A DNA stretch of 64,000 nt, taken from the NCBI GenBank assembly GCA_016845785.1, contig JAERSH010000013.1, forward strand, positions 1-64,000, given 5' to 3'. Position numbers and translations under genes: made by a program. The stretch is from Fidelibacterota bacterium. Its GTDB lineage: Bacteria; Fidelibacterota; Marinisomatia; Marinisomatales; TCS55. The notes beneath the pieces were generated by a model. The model did not search any database. It saw only the letters and a program-made list of their open reading frames with translations, and was not told the DNA's origin. Shown here one piece after another: positions 52,822 through 61,957 of this stretch; within the stretch, counting starts at the first letter, position 1, and the number at the start of each line of letters is the position of its first letter.

Positions 52822-55096
52822 AACTAACTCCTATGCTTGGAATAATGGGTAAGCCATTCACCACTTGTCGCTGAGGTCGGCCTTCATCTGCTTCATCTAT
52901 TGTTTCGTCGCCATCATCATCAATCCCATTTACTGTGCTGCCAAATGAATAGGCATAGCGAAAAACATTTTTCTGCCAATATGAATTCACCAGTTGAATG
53001 AATAGATCCATTTTCTTCCCCCGAACTTTCGTATGCCAAACAGCACCTAAATCTAGCCTGTGGTATAAGGGATATCTGCCGCCATTTCTTGTGCCTGGGA
53101 TTGTGCGATAAATTTGTTGAGACGCATCGGGGACTTTTTCAATATAGTAACCTAAAATTGGTGTATAGGGCTGCCCCGATTGAAATGTCCATTTGGCATT
53201 CACATCCCATTTTTTATTTACTTGGTAATTGCCGATGAGATTAAATACATGGCGTCGATCCCAATTGGTATAATACTCGTTCCCCTGAAATTTTTTCCGC
53301 GCCAAAGACCATGCATAAGATCCCCATCCGTTGAGGCGGCCCAACCGCTTTTCAAAAAATATTTCAAATCCATAAGCATATCCATCGCCCACATCTACCA
53401 AATCGTCTAATGATTCATCAGAAATAATTTCATCCACCGTAGAGCGTTCATCCACGAAGGTGAGCAGATTTCGCATATCTTTATAATAAGCCTCAACTTG
53501 GACATGATATGAAGATCCAAAGTATTCTTCATATCCCACCACATACTGGGTCGCCGAAGCGGGATCTACCGATTGATCTATGGCAAACCATGCATCCAAA
53601 ATCTTTGGGTTGAAATCATCCTGAATCGTCTCCATAAATTGATGATATATACCCGTAGAAAAATTGATATACCGATCATCCGTTAATAGAAACTTCATCC
53701 CAAATCGCGGATCGATATACGTGGTTGTCCTCGCTTTATCATAATAATTCACCCGAATACCCGGCTCTAACATGAGCCGTTTGGTCGGCCAATATTTGGT
53801 CTTTACATAGGCGCCCATCTCTTGTGGATAGGTTCGTGTATCAAAAATGGTGCTGTCTAACCAACTGCTGCTATATACAAAAGTCAGATCTTTCATTTCC
53901 CATCCAAATTTGACTTGGGTATTTTGAGAGCCAAACCACGTCCAATCCGATCGGAATGTTAGATCGTCAATATAATCGGTTTCATTAATGCCCGATTCAC
54001 CACCCAATCCAAAATAAATATCAAATCTGCTTTTTGCCAGCAACCAATTGGAGACCAATTTCGTGTTAAAAAATTTCCGATAATTCATACTAATGGTTTT
54101 ATTCCCCCAAATGCCTTCGAGGAATAATTCATCCCAGAATAAGTCATCTTTCCCTGCATAAAAAGACATAGACAATCGATCATTTTCTCCCACATCCTGA
54201 AAAACATGACCCTGCACATCGTAGAAATAATAGGGGAATTCAAAAGACGTTCCTTTAAAAATCTGGTCGAAATAGGTCCGGCGTGCTGAAGCCAGCCATG
54301 CACCGTTTCCTATGGGACCTTCTAAAGTTGTTTGGGCAGATAATAGTGAAACGGATCCTTTCCCTTTAAATTCGTTTCGATTCCCTTCTCGGCTTCGCAC
54401 ATTAAGCACAGCAGAAAGTCTGCCGCCATATTCTGCATTGAATCCACCTTTCAATAGGTCCGCTTCTTTTATGGCATCCACAATAAAATTGGAAAAAAGA
54501 CCGCCAACGTGAGACGGGTTATAAACGGTAATCCCATCCAGTAGAATTAAGTTTTGATCTGAATTCCCACCACGAATCACGAGCCCTGTACTGAATTCAG
54601 ATTCGGTTAATACACCGGGGAGACTTTGAAGGGTTCGAAACAAATCCGCTTCTCCCAATTGGGGGACATTCTTTAACTGGCGCATATTCAGAGTATTGCG
54701 GCTAATCTGAATATTCACCCTTCGATCCACTTCCTCTCCCGTCACTTCAATCGCACTCAGTTCTAATGGCACTGTTTTTAGCGCCACTGATAGTTCTTCA
54801 TCCATACCATCAGAAAGGTGAATTGGTTTTGTTGAAGTTTCATATCCCAGGTAAGAAACCACCATAGTATAGTTGCCATTTTGAATATCTGAAATGACAA
54901 AGTATCCATCGTGATTTGTGGCGGTACCTTGATCTGTTCCAGCCAAATATACGTTGGCACCAATCAAGGCCTCTCCGGAAGCTTTATCAGTTATAAAACC
55001 ATAAATTTGGTTGAAATCCTGGGCATTTATAAATCCCAACAGGATGATGAATAAACTATTTTTTCTCCAGAATGTCGTCAAGAATTTCCCCTGCAT
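52811..55096 (-). CDS. TonB-dependent receptor with carboxypeptidase-regulatory-like domain
   Basis: A 761-residue outer-membrane importer. The signal peptide is MQGKFLTTFWRKNSLFIILL. A CarboxypepD_reg-like beta-sandwich (about 30-105; GEALIGANVYLAGTDQGTAT) is followed by a plug domain (about 110-235, IQISRNTLNMRQLKNVPQLG..LLDGITVYNP) and a 22-strand barrel ending in SIGVSFEF. Its ATG lies 41 bases before the peroxiredoxin stop in another frame. The substrate is unknown, but the adjacent DUF4249 protein and phosphodiesterase hint at a phosphorylated or organic ligand. Confidence 0.93.
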   Translation of the reverse strand: MQGKFLTTFWRKNSLFIILLGFINAQDFNQIYGFITDKASGEALIGANVYLAGTDQGTATNHDGYFVISDIQNGNYTMVVSYLGYETSTKPIHLSDGMDEELSVALKTVPLELSAIEVTGEEVDRRVNIQISRNTLNMRQLKNVPQLGEADLFRTLQSLPGVLTESEFSTGLVIRGGNSDQNLILLDGITVYNPSHVGGLFSNFIVDAIKEADLLKGGFNAEYGGRLSAVLNVRSREGNRNEFKGKGSVSLLSAQTTLEGPIGNGAWLASARRTYFDQIFKGTSFEFPYYFYDVQGHVFQDVGENDRLSMSFYAGKDDLFWDELFLEGIWGNKTISMNYRKFFNTKLVSNWLLAKSRFDIYFGLGGESGINETDYIDDLTFRSDWTWFGSQNTQVKFGWEMKDLTFVYSSSWLDSTIFDTRTYPQEMGAYVKTKYWPTKRLMLEPGIRVNYYDKARTTTYIDPRFGMKFLLTDDRYINFSTGIYHQFMETIQDDFNPKILDAWFAIDQSVDPASATQYVVGYEEYFGSSYHVQVEAYYKDMRNLLTFVDERSTVDEIISDESLDDLVDVGDGYAYGFEIFFEKRLGRLNGWGSYAWSLARKKFQGNEYYTNWDRRHVFNLIGNYQVNKKWDVNAKWTFQSGQPYTPILGYYIEKVPDASQQIYRTIPGTRNGGRYPLYHRLDLGAVWHTKVRGKKMDLFIQLVNSYWQKNVFRYAYSFGSTVNGIDDDGDETIDEADEGRPQRQVVNGLPIIPSIGVSFEF

Positions 55097-55553
55097 GTGT
55101 ATTCACATTCATTTTCTTATAAATTTTTTCAATTCTGCCTTTTGTGTCTATCACAAAAGTGTAACGCTTGGCCCAAAACTTACTTTTGGCTCCGTAAGCC
55201 TCGGCTGCTTTTTTCTTCTTATCCGACAATAAAATGAAGGGCAAGTTGTACTTTTTTTTGAAGGCCAATAAAGCACTGGGTGAATCATAACTGATGCCGA
55301 AAACGGTAATCTTTGCTTTTTCATATTCGCTGAATGCATCGCGGAACCCGCACGCTTCTTTGGTTCATCCCGGCGTATCCGCTTTGGGGAAAAAATAAAC
55401 CACGACCCTGTGCCCTCGATAATCCTTTAGGGTAACCTTTTTCTTATCATGAGAAAGGAGGGTAAAGTCCGGCGCAACATCTCCAACTTTTAAAGTATCT
55501 GATCTTCCAAACAAAAATGTGATCACAGTAAGGATGAATATACCTGTTTTCAT
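55056..55553 (-). CDS. bcp: Bcp/PrxQ peroxiredoxin, probable selenoprotein (Sec63)
   Basis: Reads as 165 residues if the TGA at 55367-55365 is decoded as selenocysteine. The context is FFPKADTPG-U-TKEACGFRD, where U stands exactly at the peroxidatic Cys of Bcp and Cys68 is the resolving residue five positions on. The thioredoxin fold continues intact (ITVFGISYDSPSALLAFKKK, NLPFILLSDKKKKAAEAYGA, YTFVIDTKGRIEKIYKKMN). N-terminal MKTGIFILTVITFLFGRSD looks like a signal peptide, so a periplasmic location is likely. It reduces peroxides. It overlaps the NDUFA9-like gene by ATGA. Read conventionally, it would be two fragments with a stop at the active site, which is less likely. Confidence 0.8.
55340..55367 (-). 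promoter_or_regulatory. Candidate bacterial SECIS hairpin after the Bcp UGA
   Basis: Directly after the UGA, UGCGG (55352-55348) and CCGCG (55344-55340) form a stem with apical GUU (55347-55345). The loop begins with G then U and lies about 17 bases past the UGA, inside the usual bacterial SECIS range. An alternative stem GAACC/GGUUC competes. No SelA, SelB or tRNA-Sec gene lies in the window. Confidence 0.5.
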
Positions 55554-56479
55554 GATTTCAAATAACGAAGGTTTTCTGGTGAAAATGAAATGGGATCAAT
55601 TGGAAAATCTTTAAATGCCTTTGTGCCGTCACATGTATTCCCTTCCATAAGCATATTTAATTGATCACGAGAAATGGGAAACCAATGGAATCGATCCAGA
55701 AATAATGCCGCCATTTTCACCCCAAGAGCTGGTGCAGGCATTTTCCATTTCTTTTTATCATATGATGTTGCAATGATATGGATTAAATCTTTCCAAGTGA
55801 AAGTGGCTTCACCACCCAATGTATAGGTTTTGTTGATCGAAACTTCTTCAGTAATCGCAGTTGCAAAACATTTACTCACATCAGAGATATGGATGGGAGA
55901 CATGGAAAAATTGCCAGCATTTCTTGGGATAATTCCATTGAAAAACAATGGTGCCGGAATCGGCAAACTGAGCATATCTTTTTTCAATTGAGAACAAAAT
56001 TCAGGACGATTTCCACCGCGAGGATCTCCAAAAATAAGAGATGGGCGAAAGATTGTCCAATCCAATTGGGTTGATTTTAAATATTGTTCTGCCATGAATT
56101 TGGTCTTTTGATAGTCCCATCCATCCACACGAACACCATTGGCGCTCATAAGAATAAATCGATTCACACCCAATTCCGCTGCCACATCCATACAGTCTTT
56201 TGCACTGCTAAAATGTAATGCTTCAAATGTGATGCCTTTTCGTGGAAATTCCCGAATAATGCCCACCAAATAGATGACGGCGTCTGCACCTGAAATTGTC
56301 TGAACAATGGCTTCTCGATTGGATAGATCTCCCGTGACAATTTCACAGTCATTAGGGCGTAGAAGTTTATTTTCACTCCCTGCCCTAACCAATAATTTTG
56401 GTCCATGACCCGCTGCAATCAGTTCATCAATTACATATGAGCCAACAAACCCGGTTCCGCCAAAGACTGCGATTTTCAT
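55550..56479 (-). CDS. NDUFA9-like NAD(P)-binding SDR protein
   Basis: A 309-residue atypical short-chain dehydrogenase. MKIAVFGGTGFVGSYVIDEL (1-20) is the Rossmann nucleotide loop; further segments are ADAVIYLVGIIREFP, FILMSANGVRVDGWDYQKTK with a YxxxK-like pair, and IFRPSLIFGDPRGGN. This is the complex I NDUFA9/Ycf39-like group, often tied to quinone or lipid chemistry. It is coupled by 4-base overlaps to the M20 gene and the peroxiredoxin. Confidence 0.85.
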   Translation of the reverse strand: MKIAVFGGTGFVGSYVIDELIAAGHGPKLLVRAGSENKLLRPNDCEIVTGDLSNREAIVQTISGADAVIYLVGIIREFPRKGITFEALHFSSAKDCMDVAAELGVNRFILMSANGVRVDGWDYQKTKFMAEQYLKSTQLDWTIFRPSLIFGDPRGGNRPEFCSQLKKDMLSLPIPAPLFFNGIIPRNAGNFSMSPIHISDVSKCFATAITEEVSINKTYTLGGEATFTWKDLIHIIATSYDKKKWKMPAPALGVKMAALFLDRFHWFPISRDQLNMLMEGNTCDGTKAFKDFPIDPISFSPENLRYLKS

Positions 56480-57915
56480 TTTCGATAATCCAGTGGTGGC
56501 TCCCGCTCTCCCAATAAAGAGTAATAATTAAATTTGGGACCTCGACGTTCAATCAATTCTTTTTTTGCATTTTTCACTGCTTCAGGATTGTTATATAAAT
56601 CCACAGCAGTTCCGGCGATGGTTTTGGCTGCATTCATCATGCCTTTCATCCCGATTCCCATACCGCCAACGGCCACAGCCTGCCATGTGTGGGCCGATGT
56701 CCCGGGGACCCACGTGGCCGTTCGGAGCCCTGCAGTGGGCACCATCCAACTTACGTCACCCACATCGGTAGATCCCTTTCCTTTTGAGAACTTGTATGGT
56801 TGAACCACTTTTGAGGATACTATATCCAGTCCGGGGCTACGAAGTGTACCATAAATCTTTTTGGCAAAATCATTCTCTTTCCGAGAATAATTTACACCGC
56901 CGATCGCCACCAGATTATCATACATAATTTTTTGGGTAACTTCATTCGCCAACACTGGCCGGTTACCATGAATGATTTCATATTCCAACCGCGTATCCGT
57001 TCCCAATGCCGCCCCTTCAGCTGCCTTGATGACACGTCCCCAAATATTTTCTAAAATATCCACATTAAAATCTCGAACGTAATAGAAAACTTCTGCGTAA
57101 TCGGGGACTACATTTGGTGCATTCCCACCGCGGGTGATGACATAATGAATTCGAGATCCATCAGGAATATGTTCTCGCATGAGGTTTACCATGTGGTTCA
57201 TGGCTTCAACAGCATCCAATGAAGAACGCCCTTTTTCCGGTGCTCCGGCTGCGTGTGCGGAATATCCATGGAATCGGAATTTGGCAGATCGATTGGCCAT
57301 GGAAGTAGATGGACTGGCTGCATTCCGATCTGAGGCATGCCAATGGAGTGCAACATCCACATCATCAAATAAGCCGGCCCGAACCATATAAACCTTACCG
57401 GAGCCTCCTTCTTCTGCGGGCGTACCATAGAGTCGAACCGTCCCTTTTTGGCCAGTTGCCTTTAAATAATCTTTCACTGCAATAGCTGCCGCCATGGAGG
57501 CCGTTCCAAATAAATGATGACCACATGCGTGACCGGCGCCACCATCAATGATTGCTTTCCGTTCTGTGACCACATCCTGAGAAATTCCGGGGAGAGCGTC
57601 ATACTCAGCTAAAATACCAATGATGGGTTTCCCGGAACCGTATTCCGCAACAAATGCGGTGGGGATTTCAGCTACACCCGACTCTATGCTAAATCCCTCT
57701 TCTGATAACGTTTGTTTGAGTAAACCTGCGCTTTTTTCTTCTTGGTATCCTACCTCTGCCCATTCCCAAATTGATTTGGCAATTTGCTCATATTCTTTTG
57801 TCCGTTTTTCAAGAGACTTCTGAATGGCCCCTTTGCTGGTTTGTCCAAAACTGAATTGAGAAATAAAAATAAAGATGGCAAAACCATAGGCCAACGATCG
57901 TTTAAAATTTTGCAA
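56476..57915 (-). CDS. M20 family amidohydrolase (AbgB-like), exported
   Basis: A 479-residue metallo-amidohydrolase if it starts at the TTG at 57915, which has AGGAGG five bases upstream; a TTG at 57930 has its ribosome site inside the frame. A signal peptide (FKRSLAYGFAIFIFISQFSF) follows. Metal ligands lie in GAGHACGHHLFG (Cys and His pair), PAEEGGSGK (Glu) and ALHWHASDRN. An insertion dimerisation domain follows. The group cleaves aminobenzoyl-glutamate or other amide substrates. The signal peptide suggests periplasmic action. It heads the operon leading to the TonB receptor. Confidence 0.9.
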   Translation of the reverse strand: MQNFKRSLAYGFAIFIFISQFSFGQTSKGAIQKSLEKRTKEYEQIAKSIWEWAEVGYQEEKSAGLLKQTLSEEGFSIESGVAEIPTAFVAEYGSGKPIIGILAEYDALPGISQDVVTERKAIIDGGAGHACGHHLFGTASMAAAIAVKDYLKATGQKGTVRLYGTPAEEGGSGKVYMVRAGLFDDVDVALHWHASDRNAASPSTSMANRSAKFRFHGYSAHAAGAPEKGRSSLDAVEAMNHMVNLMREHIPDGSRIHYVITRGGNAPNVVPDYAEVFYYVRDFNVDILENIWGRVIKAAEGAALGTDTRLEYEIIHGNRPVLANEVTQKIMYDNLVAIGGVNYSRKENDFAKKIYGTLRSPGLDIVSSKVVQPYKFSKGKGSTDVGDVSWMVPTAGLRTATWVPGTSAHTWQAVAVGGMGIGMKGMMNAAKTIAGTAVDLYNNPEAVKNAKKELIERRGPKFNYYSLLGEREPPLDYRK

Positions 57916-57993
57916 TTTAACCTCCTGCAATTATCATTAATAACCTTCGGAAGTTATGGGACAGAAATGAATTTCTAAAGAACGAATCAAAGC

Positions 57994-58040
57994 GGCCGGA
58001 GCATCATCTTAAAGGGCAGTGTGACGAGTCAGCCCCGGCC
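57994..58040 (-). terminator. GC-rich hairpin after DUF5916
   Basis: GGCCGGAGC and GCCCCGGCC pair with a large loop between the DUF5916 stop and the M20 start. The T-run after it is weak, so termination is only likely. Confidence 0.4.
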
Positions 58041-58051
58041 TTAGGAAAATT

Positions 58052-60286
58052 TTAATTGAACAAGTATTGAAATTTTAAAAAGTATTGTCGACTGTTCAAT
58101 TGTCCTTCGTTAATGGCATCTACAGATAATGTATTTACAGACTGATTTTGTGAAGATCCAATATAGAAAATCGTAAATGGGCTGGGTTGATAAGTCAGTA
58201 AGGGTTGAAAGGTAAATGAATTGCTAAAATCATTATACTGTCCTAAAAGCTTAAACCCAAATGACTCGTTAAATTGATAATTCACCCTAAGTGCGGCTAA
58301 ATATCCGGAGTAATATTCTTCATCACCGTTCAATGTTGTCATTTTTTGTGTATTGTACCGTGGACTCACCATGAACTTATCCGTTATTTTGATTCTGGCC
58401 CAAAGCCACATGGCACTGCTTTTCCCTTTTTCCGGCACATCCAAAAATCGGACGATACTTTCGCCATCGTTCATCCCGCCACCGAATGTTAAAGATTTGC
58501 TGAATGAACTATTGATATTCATCCCAAAAGTGGACAGATTTTTTAGATTCGTATCTTTGAACCGAACCAAGGGTTCATATTCGTAAAACAAATTGATTCG
58601 AAATTGGCGGGGCAATTCCACATTCCCGAATAAATTGATATAACGCCCTTTGGTTTCGCCATCAAAATTTTGACGAATTCCAGTATTAAATCCACCCACC
58701 GCCTTACTCACAAATGAGTTGGGAAAGGATATCCACACACTGGATACATAAGCCCGTTTATTATTATTGCTGCGGATAAATCCATTTTCAGCACGGAATG
58801 TGGGCGAATTGTGATCATATCCCGCTTCTAAAATCCAATGTTCGGTTTGCCGTGCAAATTCAATTTCCACTGCATTCCCCGTAAATGATTCACCATCAAA
58901 AGTAAAAGTATGATCATCACCAAATTGATTTTCTGAAACCACCAATGAATCATTTGGTTCTTTTGTATGACTAAATACAGTTTGAAATTCCAATTGATAC
59001 ATATCATTAAAACGATATCGCGTATCCAAACCAAAAACAGAGCCACTGCCTTCATTATCCATCATTTGGCGATTTGTGGCTAAAAATCCTACATAACTCC
59101 CTTGATCTAATGATCGCTTATATCGAAAAATATTGGACAAACTTTGTTGACCCATGGCTGTATAACTCCGCTCTTCTCCTGGGATGATATAAGGTGAATC
59201 TTCGTCAATCGCTGAAAGGAGGGCCCACGTATTTTTCTGGCCACGATTGATAATCCGTCCCGCAGCAATAGGATTATTTATGGAACGGGTGTAAATGGCA
59301 TTGATCCACGTATCCATCAAGTCCGCACCCTCATTAAAAAATGGTCGCTTTTCACGAAAAGAAAGGGCAAACGTGGTATTTACATCTACTTGGTCTTCAT
59401 CTGCTTCAACCTGACTAAAGTCTGGATTAATGGTTACTTCTGCAGTCCGATCTGAACTGAAACTATATTTAATCCCTAAGGACGCCTCCCCAAATGGATC
59501 ATTATCTTTAATTTTATCATCGACTTTTTCAGAGGACTGTGATCCTACGATTGTGGGTAAAAATTCTAAACGCCCTTTTTGTTCAATACCTTCAATTCCT
59601 TTTAGGGTGCCCAATTGGCATAACCAACAGGGATTGGTTCGATCAAACCCACCCCATACAATCATGTGACGGGTGGCACGAGGCAGATTCCGAAAGAAAG
59701 TAATTCGCCACTCCTGCACATCTTTCTTTGGGAAGGACAAACTGGAAAATGGAATGGCCATTTCAACTTGAAACCCCATATCGGTTATTTTCCCTTTAGA
59801 TTCATAAATAATATCAAAGGATTCATCATCGTCATTCCCTTGATTCAAGGCATCCAATTGAATGCCATAAGGGTTGGCACCAATCATCACAGCAGCGTTT
59901 GCATCACCATAGGTATCCACGATGATGGCAACAAAATCATCCATCCATGCTTGATCTCTTTTTTGGATAGAAGCCCGAATTTCTTCTGGATCTGAATAAG
60001 CGGTAAAAGCCACATAAAGATTGTCATTATCATAGGTAAGTTTGACTTCAGTTTCATCAGGCGGATCAATATTGTCACCCGGTTGAAACTCTAAAAAGTT
60101 ATTGGTACTGGCAGCGTTCTGCCATCCTGCGTCATCAAAATTCCCATCAATATCAATGGGTGAAGATGTTTGAGTGATTGTAAAAACACGATCTCGAAGT
60201 TGATCTGATTTTACTGCCGATTTGGGCGCCCCCGCTCCTAGGATTCCGATGCCAAACAAGACTGGCATGATTCGATTAAATTGCAT
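58052..60286 (-). CDS. CBM9-like / DUF5916 outer-membrane barrel protein
   Basis: About 744 residues from the ATG at 60286 (AAGGA 7 bases upstream; the ATG at 60304 lacks a ribosome site). A signal peptide (MQFNRIMPVLFGIGILGAG) is followed by a family-9-carbohydrate-binding-like domain (about 35-215; SSPIDIDGNFDDAGWQNA, DNLYVAFTAYSDPEEI, WMDDFVAIIVDTYGD). A long DUF5916 beta-barrel follows (about 240-744), ending in LKFQYLFN. Its role is unknown; relatives occur near peptidases and TonB systems. Confidence 0.87.
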   Translation of the reverse strand: MQFNRIMPVLFGIGILGAGAPKSAVKSDQLRDRVFTITQTSSPIDIDGNFDDAGWQNAASTNNFLEFQPGDNIDPPDETEVKLTYDNDNLYVAFTAYSDPEEIRASIQKRDQAWMDDFVAIIVDTYGDANAAVMIGANPYGIQLDALNQGNDDDESFDIIYESKGKITDMGFQVEMAIPFSSLSFPKKDVQEWRITFFRNLPRATRHMIVWGGFDRTNPCWLCQLGTLKGIEGIEQKGRLEFLPTIVGSQSSEKVDDKIKDNDPFGEASLGIKYSFSSDRTAEVTINPDFSQVEADEDQVDVNTTFALSFREKRPFFNEGADLMDTWINAIYTRSINNPIAAGRIINRGQKNTWALLSAIDEDSPYIIPGEERSYTAMGQQSLSNIFRYKRSLDQGSYVGFLATNRQMMDNEGSGSVFGLDTRYRFNDMYQLEFQTVFSHTKEPNDSLVVSENQFGDDHTFTFDGESFTGNAVEIEFARQTEHWILEAGYDHNSPTFRAENGFIRSNNNKRAYVSSVWISFPNSFVSKAVGGFNTGIRQNFDGETKGRYINLFGNVELPRQFRINLFYEYEPLVRFKDTNLKNLSTFGMNINSSFSKSLTFGGGMNDGESIVRFLDVPEKGKSSAMWLWARIKITDKFMVSPRYNTQKMTTLNGDEEYYSGYLAALRVNYQFNESFGFKLLGQYNDFSNSFTFQPLLTYQPSPFTIFYIGSSQNQSVNTLSVDAINEGQLNSRQYFLKFQYLFN

Positions 60287-60363
60287 TGTGTATTCCTTTA
60301 CCATTTTTTATAAACACCCCTTAGACAGGATAGTTTCAAAATGGTTGTCAGGTAATTTAATCG

Positions 60364-60383
60364 AGACGCAATGCATTGCGTCT
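60364..60383. repeat. 20-bp perfect palindrome
   Basis: AGACGCAATGCATTGCGTCT, exactly self-complementary, lies between the SNF terminator and the DUF5916 start. It shares an AGACG/CGTCT edge with the neighbouring terminator hairpin. It could be a dimeric operator for the DUF5916 gene or a small palindromic repeat. Confidence 0.5.
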
Positions 60384-60408
60384 ATTTGGGAATTTATAAG
60401 GGAAAAAT

Positions 60409-60440
60409 AGAGACGACCCGTCAGCTGGCGGATCGTCTCT
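60409..60440 (-). terminator. Terminator after the SNF transporter gene
   Basis: AGAGACGA and TCGTCTCT pair with an inner CCG/CGG, followed by ATTTTT in the minus direction. It ends the DUF885-transporter unit. Confidence 0.75.
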
Positions 60441-60446
60441 ACCAAA

Positions 60447-61946
60447 TTAATTCAATGGATTATCTAATCGCTGATTGATCCACCGGTTCAACCCATAAAA
60501 AACACCAATGACGATCCCCCATTGCACCACACAAGTAGCCACACTAAACGCATTGGTAGGATCATACCAATCATTCGGGGCATATACTGTAGCCGATTGC
60601 CACATCCACCATGAGAATATGACCACACCAATTACAGGTACAATATAATTAATAATGGGTTGCCACCAACTGGGGAATGCCCAATCATCTTCACTTTCCG
60701 CACTGACTTCCACCACAATTCTATTCAGGCCATATTTAATTGCTGCCAATGCGACAAATACACCGGCCAGCATGAGGGCAACACCCCAAACAAAATCCTG
60801 ATTACTTAATAAATCTAAATTTCGCGCAGAAGGAATGCCCATTATAAAACAAACACCAACAATCCAGCCGACGGCTTTTTTACGCTCCAAACCCATATCC
60901 CTGAGATTTCTTACAGCTAATTCCAACATGGAGATTAAGGAAGAAAATCCTGCAAATGTTAAACCCAAAAAGAAGAGAATAGCTAAGGGCTTCCCAAAAG
61001 CCATTTTTGCATATAATTGGGGCATCCAGATAAATGTTAATCCTGTAGCTGCCGGACCGGATGTTTTCATTACTTCCAAAATGTCACCCTTGGCCATCCC
61101 CATCTCGTTACCAAGAATTGAAAACACAGTACTGAATACCATGATGGCAGCCAATAGGGAAACCAGATTATTTCCGATGGCAGTGGTAAAAGCGTTTTTA
61201 ATTAAACCATAACGTTTACGAATGTAAATGGCATAAGTGAGGAATAATCCCCACCCTGCACCTGTATCCCATGCATTTTGAGTCAAAGCCTCTAGCCAGA
61301 TGCGAGGATCTCGAAGTTGACCCCAATCCGGTGTAAAAAGATATGAAATTCCAGACATAGCCCCCGGCAGTGTAATTGCCCGAATCACGGAAAGAAGGAC
61401 AATCCCCAATAATGTGGGAATCAAAATTTTATTTACCTTTTCGATGGATGAGACCCCTTTATAAATGGCAAAGCCGCCTACACTCATGGCCACCGCATGA
61501 AACATGATTGGAAACCCACTCCCCTGAAATTGATCCCATAATGCCATGGATGCATCCGTTGTGTTTGGGAGATCAGAAAAAGTCATGCTCCCAAAATAAA
61601 AGATATTCCAACCCACAACGACTGAATAGTAAAAGGCGATGGCGGTGGCGACAAAACCAATAAATCCGCCGAGGAATGCAAATGGTTTTCCCATAAAGTG
61701 AGCAAATGCACCGATGGTACCTTTGCGAGATGTGCGCCCCATGACATATTCAACAATGATAAGAGGAATACTCCAGAGGAACAAAAACATAATCCATGCG
61801 ATAAGGAATGATCCGGCACCATCATCGCCACCATTGGAGGCAGCAATTCTTGGGAATCTCCAAATGTTTCCGGTGCCAACGGCAATACCCAAGGCACTGA
61901 CTAAAAATGCAAATCTTGATGAAAAACGGGGGGTTGAATCAGACAT
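60447..61946 (-). CDS. Sodium-dependent transporter, SNF family
   Basis: About 499 residues from the ATG at 61946, which has AAAGGAAAG 4-12 bases upstream; a longer TTG-started frame overlaps DUF885. It has about 12 membrane helices. ALGIAVGTGNIWRFPRIAASNG is the sodium/substrate signature, with a conserved unwound first helix, as in bacterial LeuT-like amino-acid importers. It is encoded 12 bases after the DUF885 peptidase, so it may import released amino acids or small peptides. Confidence 0.92.
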   Translation of the reverse strand: MSDSTPRFSSRFAFLVSALGIAVGTGNIWRFPRIAASNGGDDGAGSFLIAWIMFLFLWSIPLIIVEYVMGRTSRKGTIGAFAHFMGKPFAFLGGFIGFVATAIAFYYSVVVGWNIFYFGSMTFSDLPNTTDASMALWDQFQGSGFPIMFHAVAMSVGGFAIYKGVSSIEKVNKILIPTLLGIVLLSVIRAITLPGAMSGISYLFTPDWGQLRDPRIWLEALTQNAWDTGAGWGLFLTYAIYIRKRYGLIKNAFTTAIGNNLVSLLAAIMVFSTVFSILGNEMGMAKGDILEVMKTSGPAATGLTFIWMPQLYAKMAFGKPLAILFFLGLTFAGFSSLISMLELAVRNLRDMGLERKKAVGWIVGVCFIMGIPSARNLDLLSNQDFVWGVALMLAGVFVALAAIKYGLNRIVVEVSAESEDDWAFPSWWQPIINYIVPVIGVVIFSWWMWQSATVYAPNDWYDPTNAFSVATCVVQWGIVIGVFYGLNRWINQRLDNPLN

Positions 61947-61957
61947 TTTCTTTCCTT

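Noticed and set aside
55056-55268. Bcp gene read as a pseudogene or two separate genes
   Set aside because: The break is one TGA exactly at the catalytic Cys codon and the rest of the fold is intact. Selenocysteine explains this better than decay.
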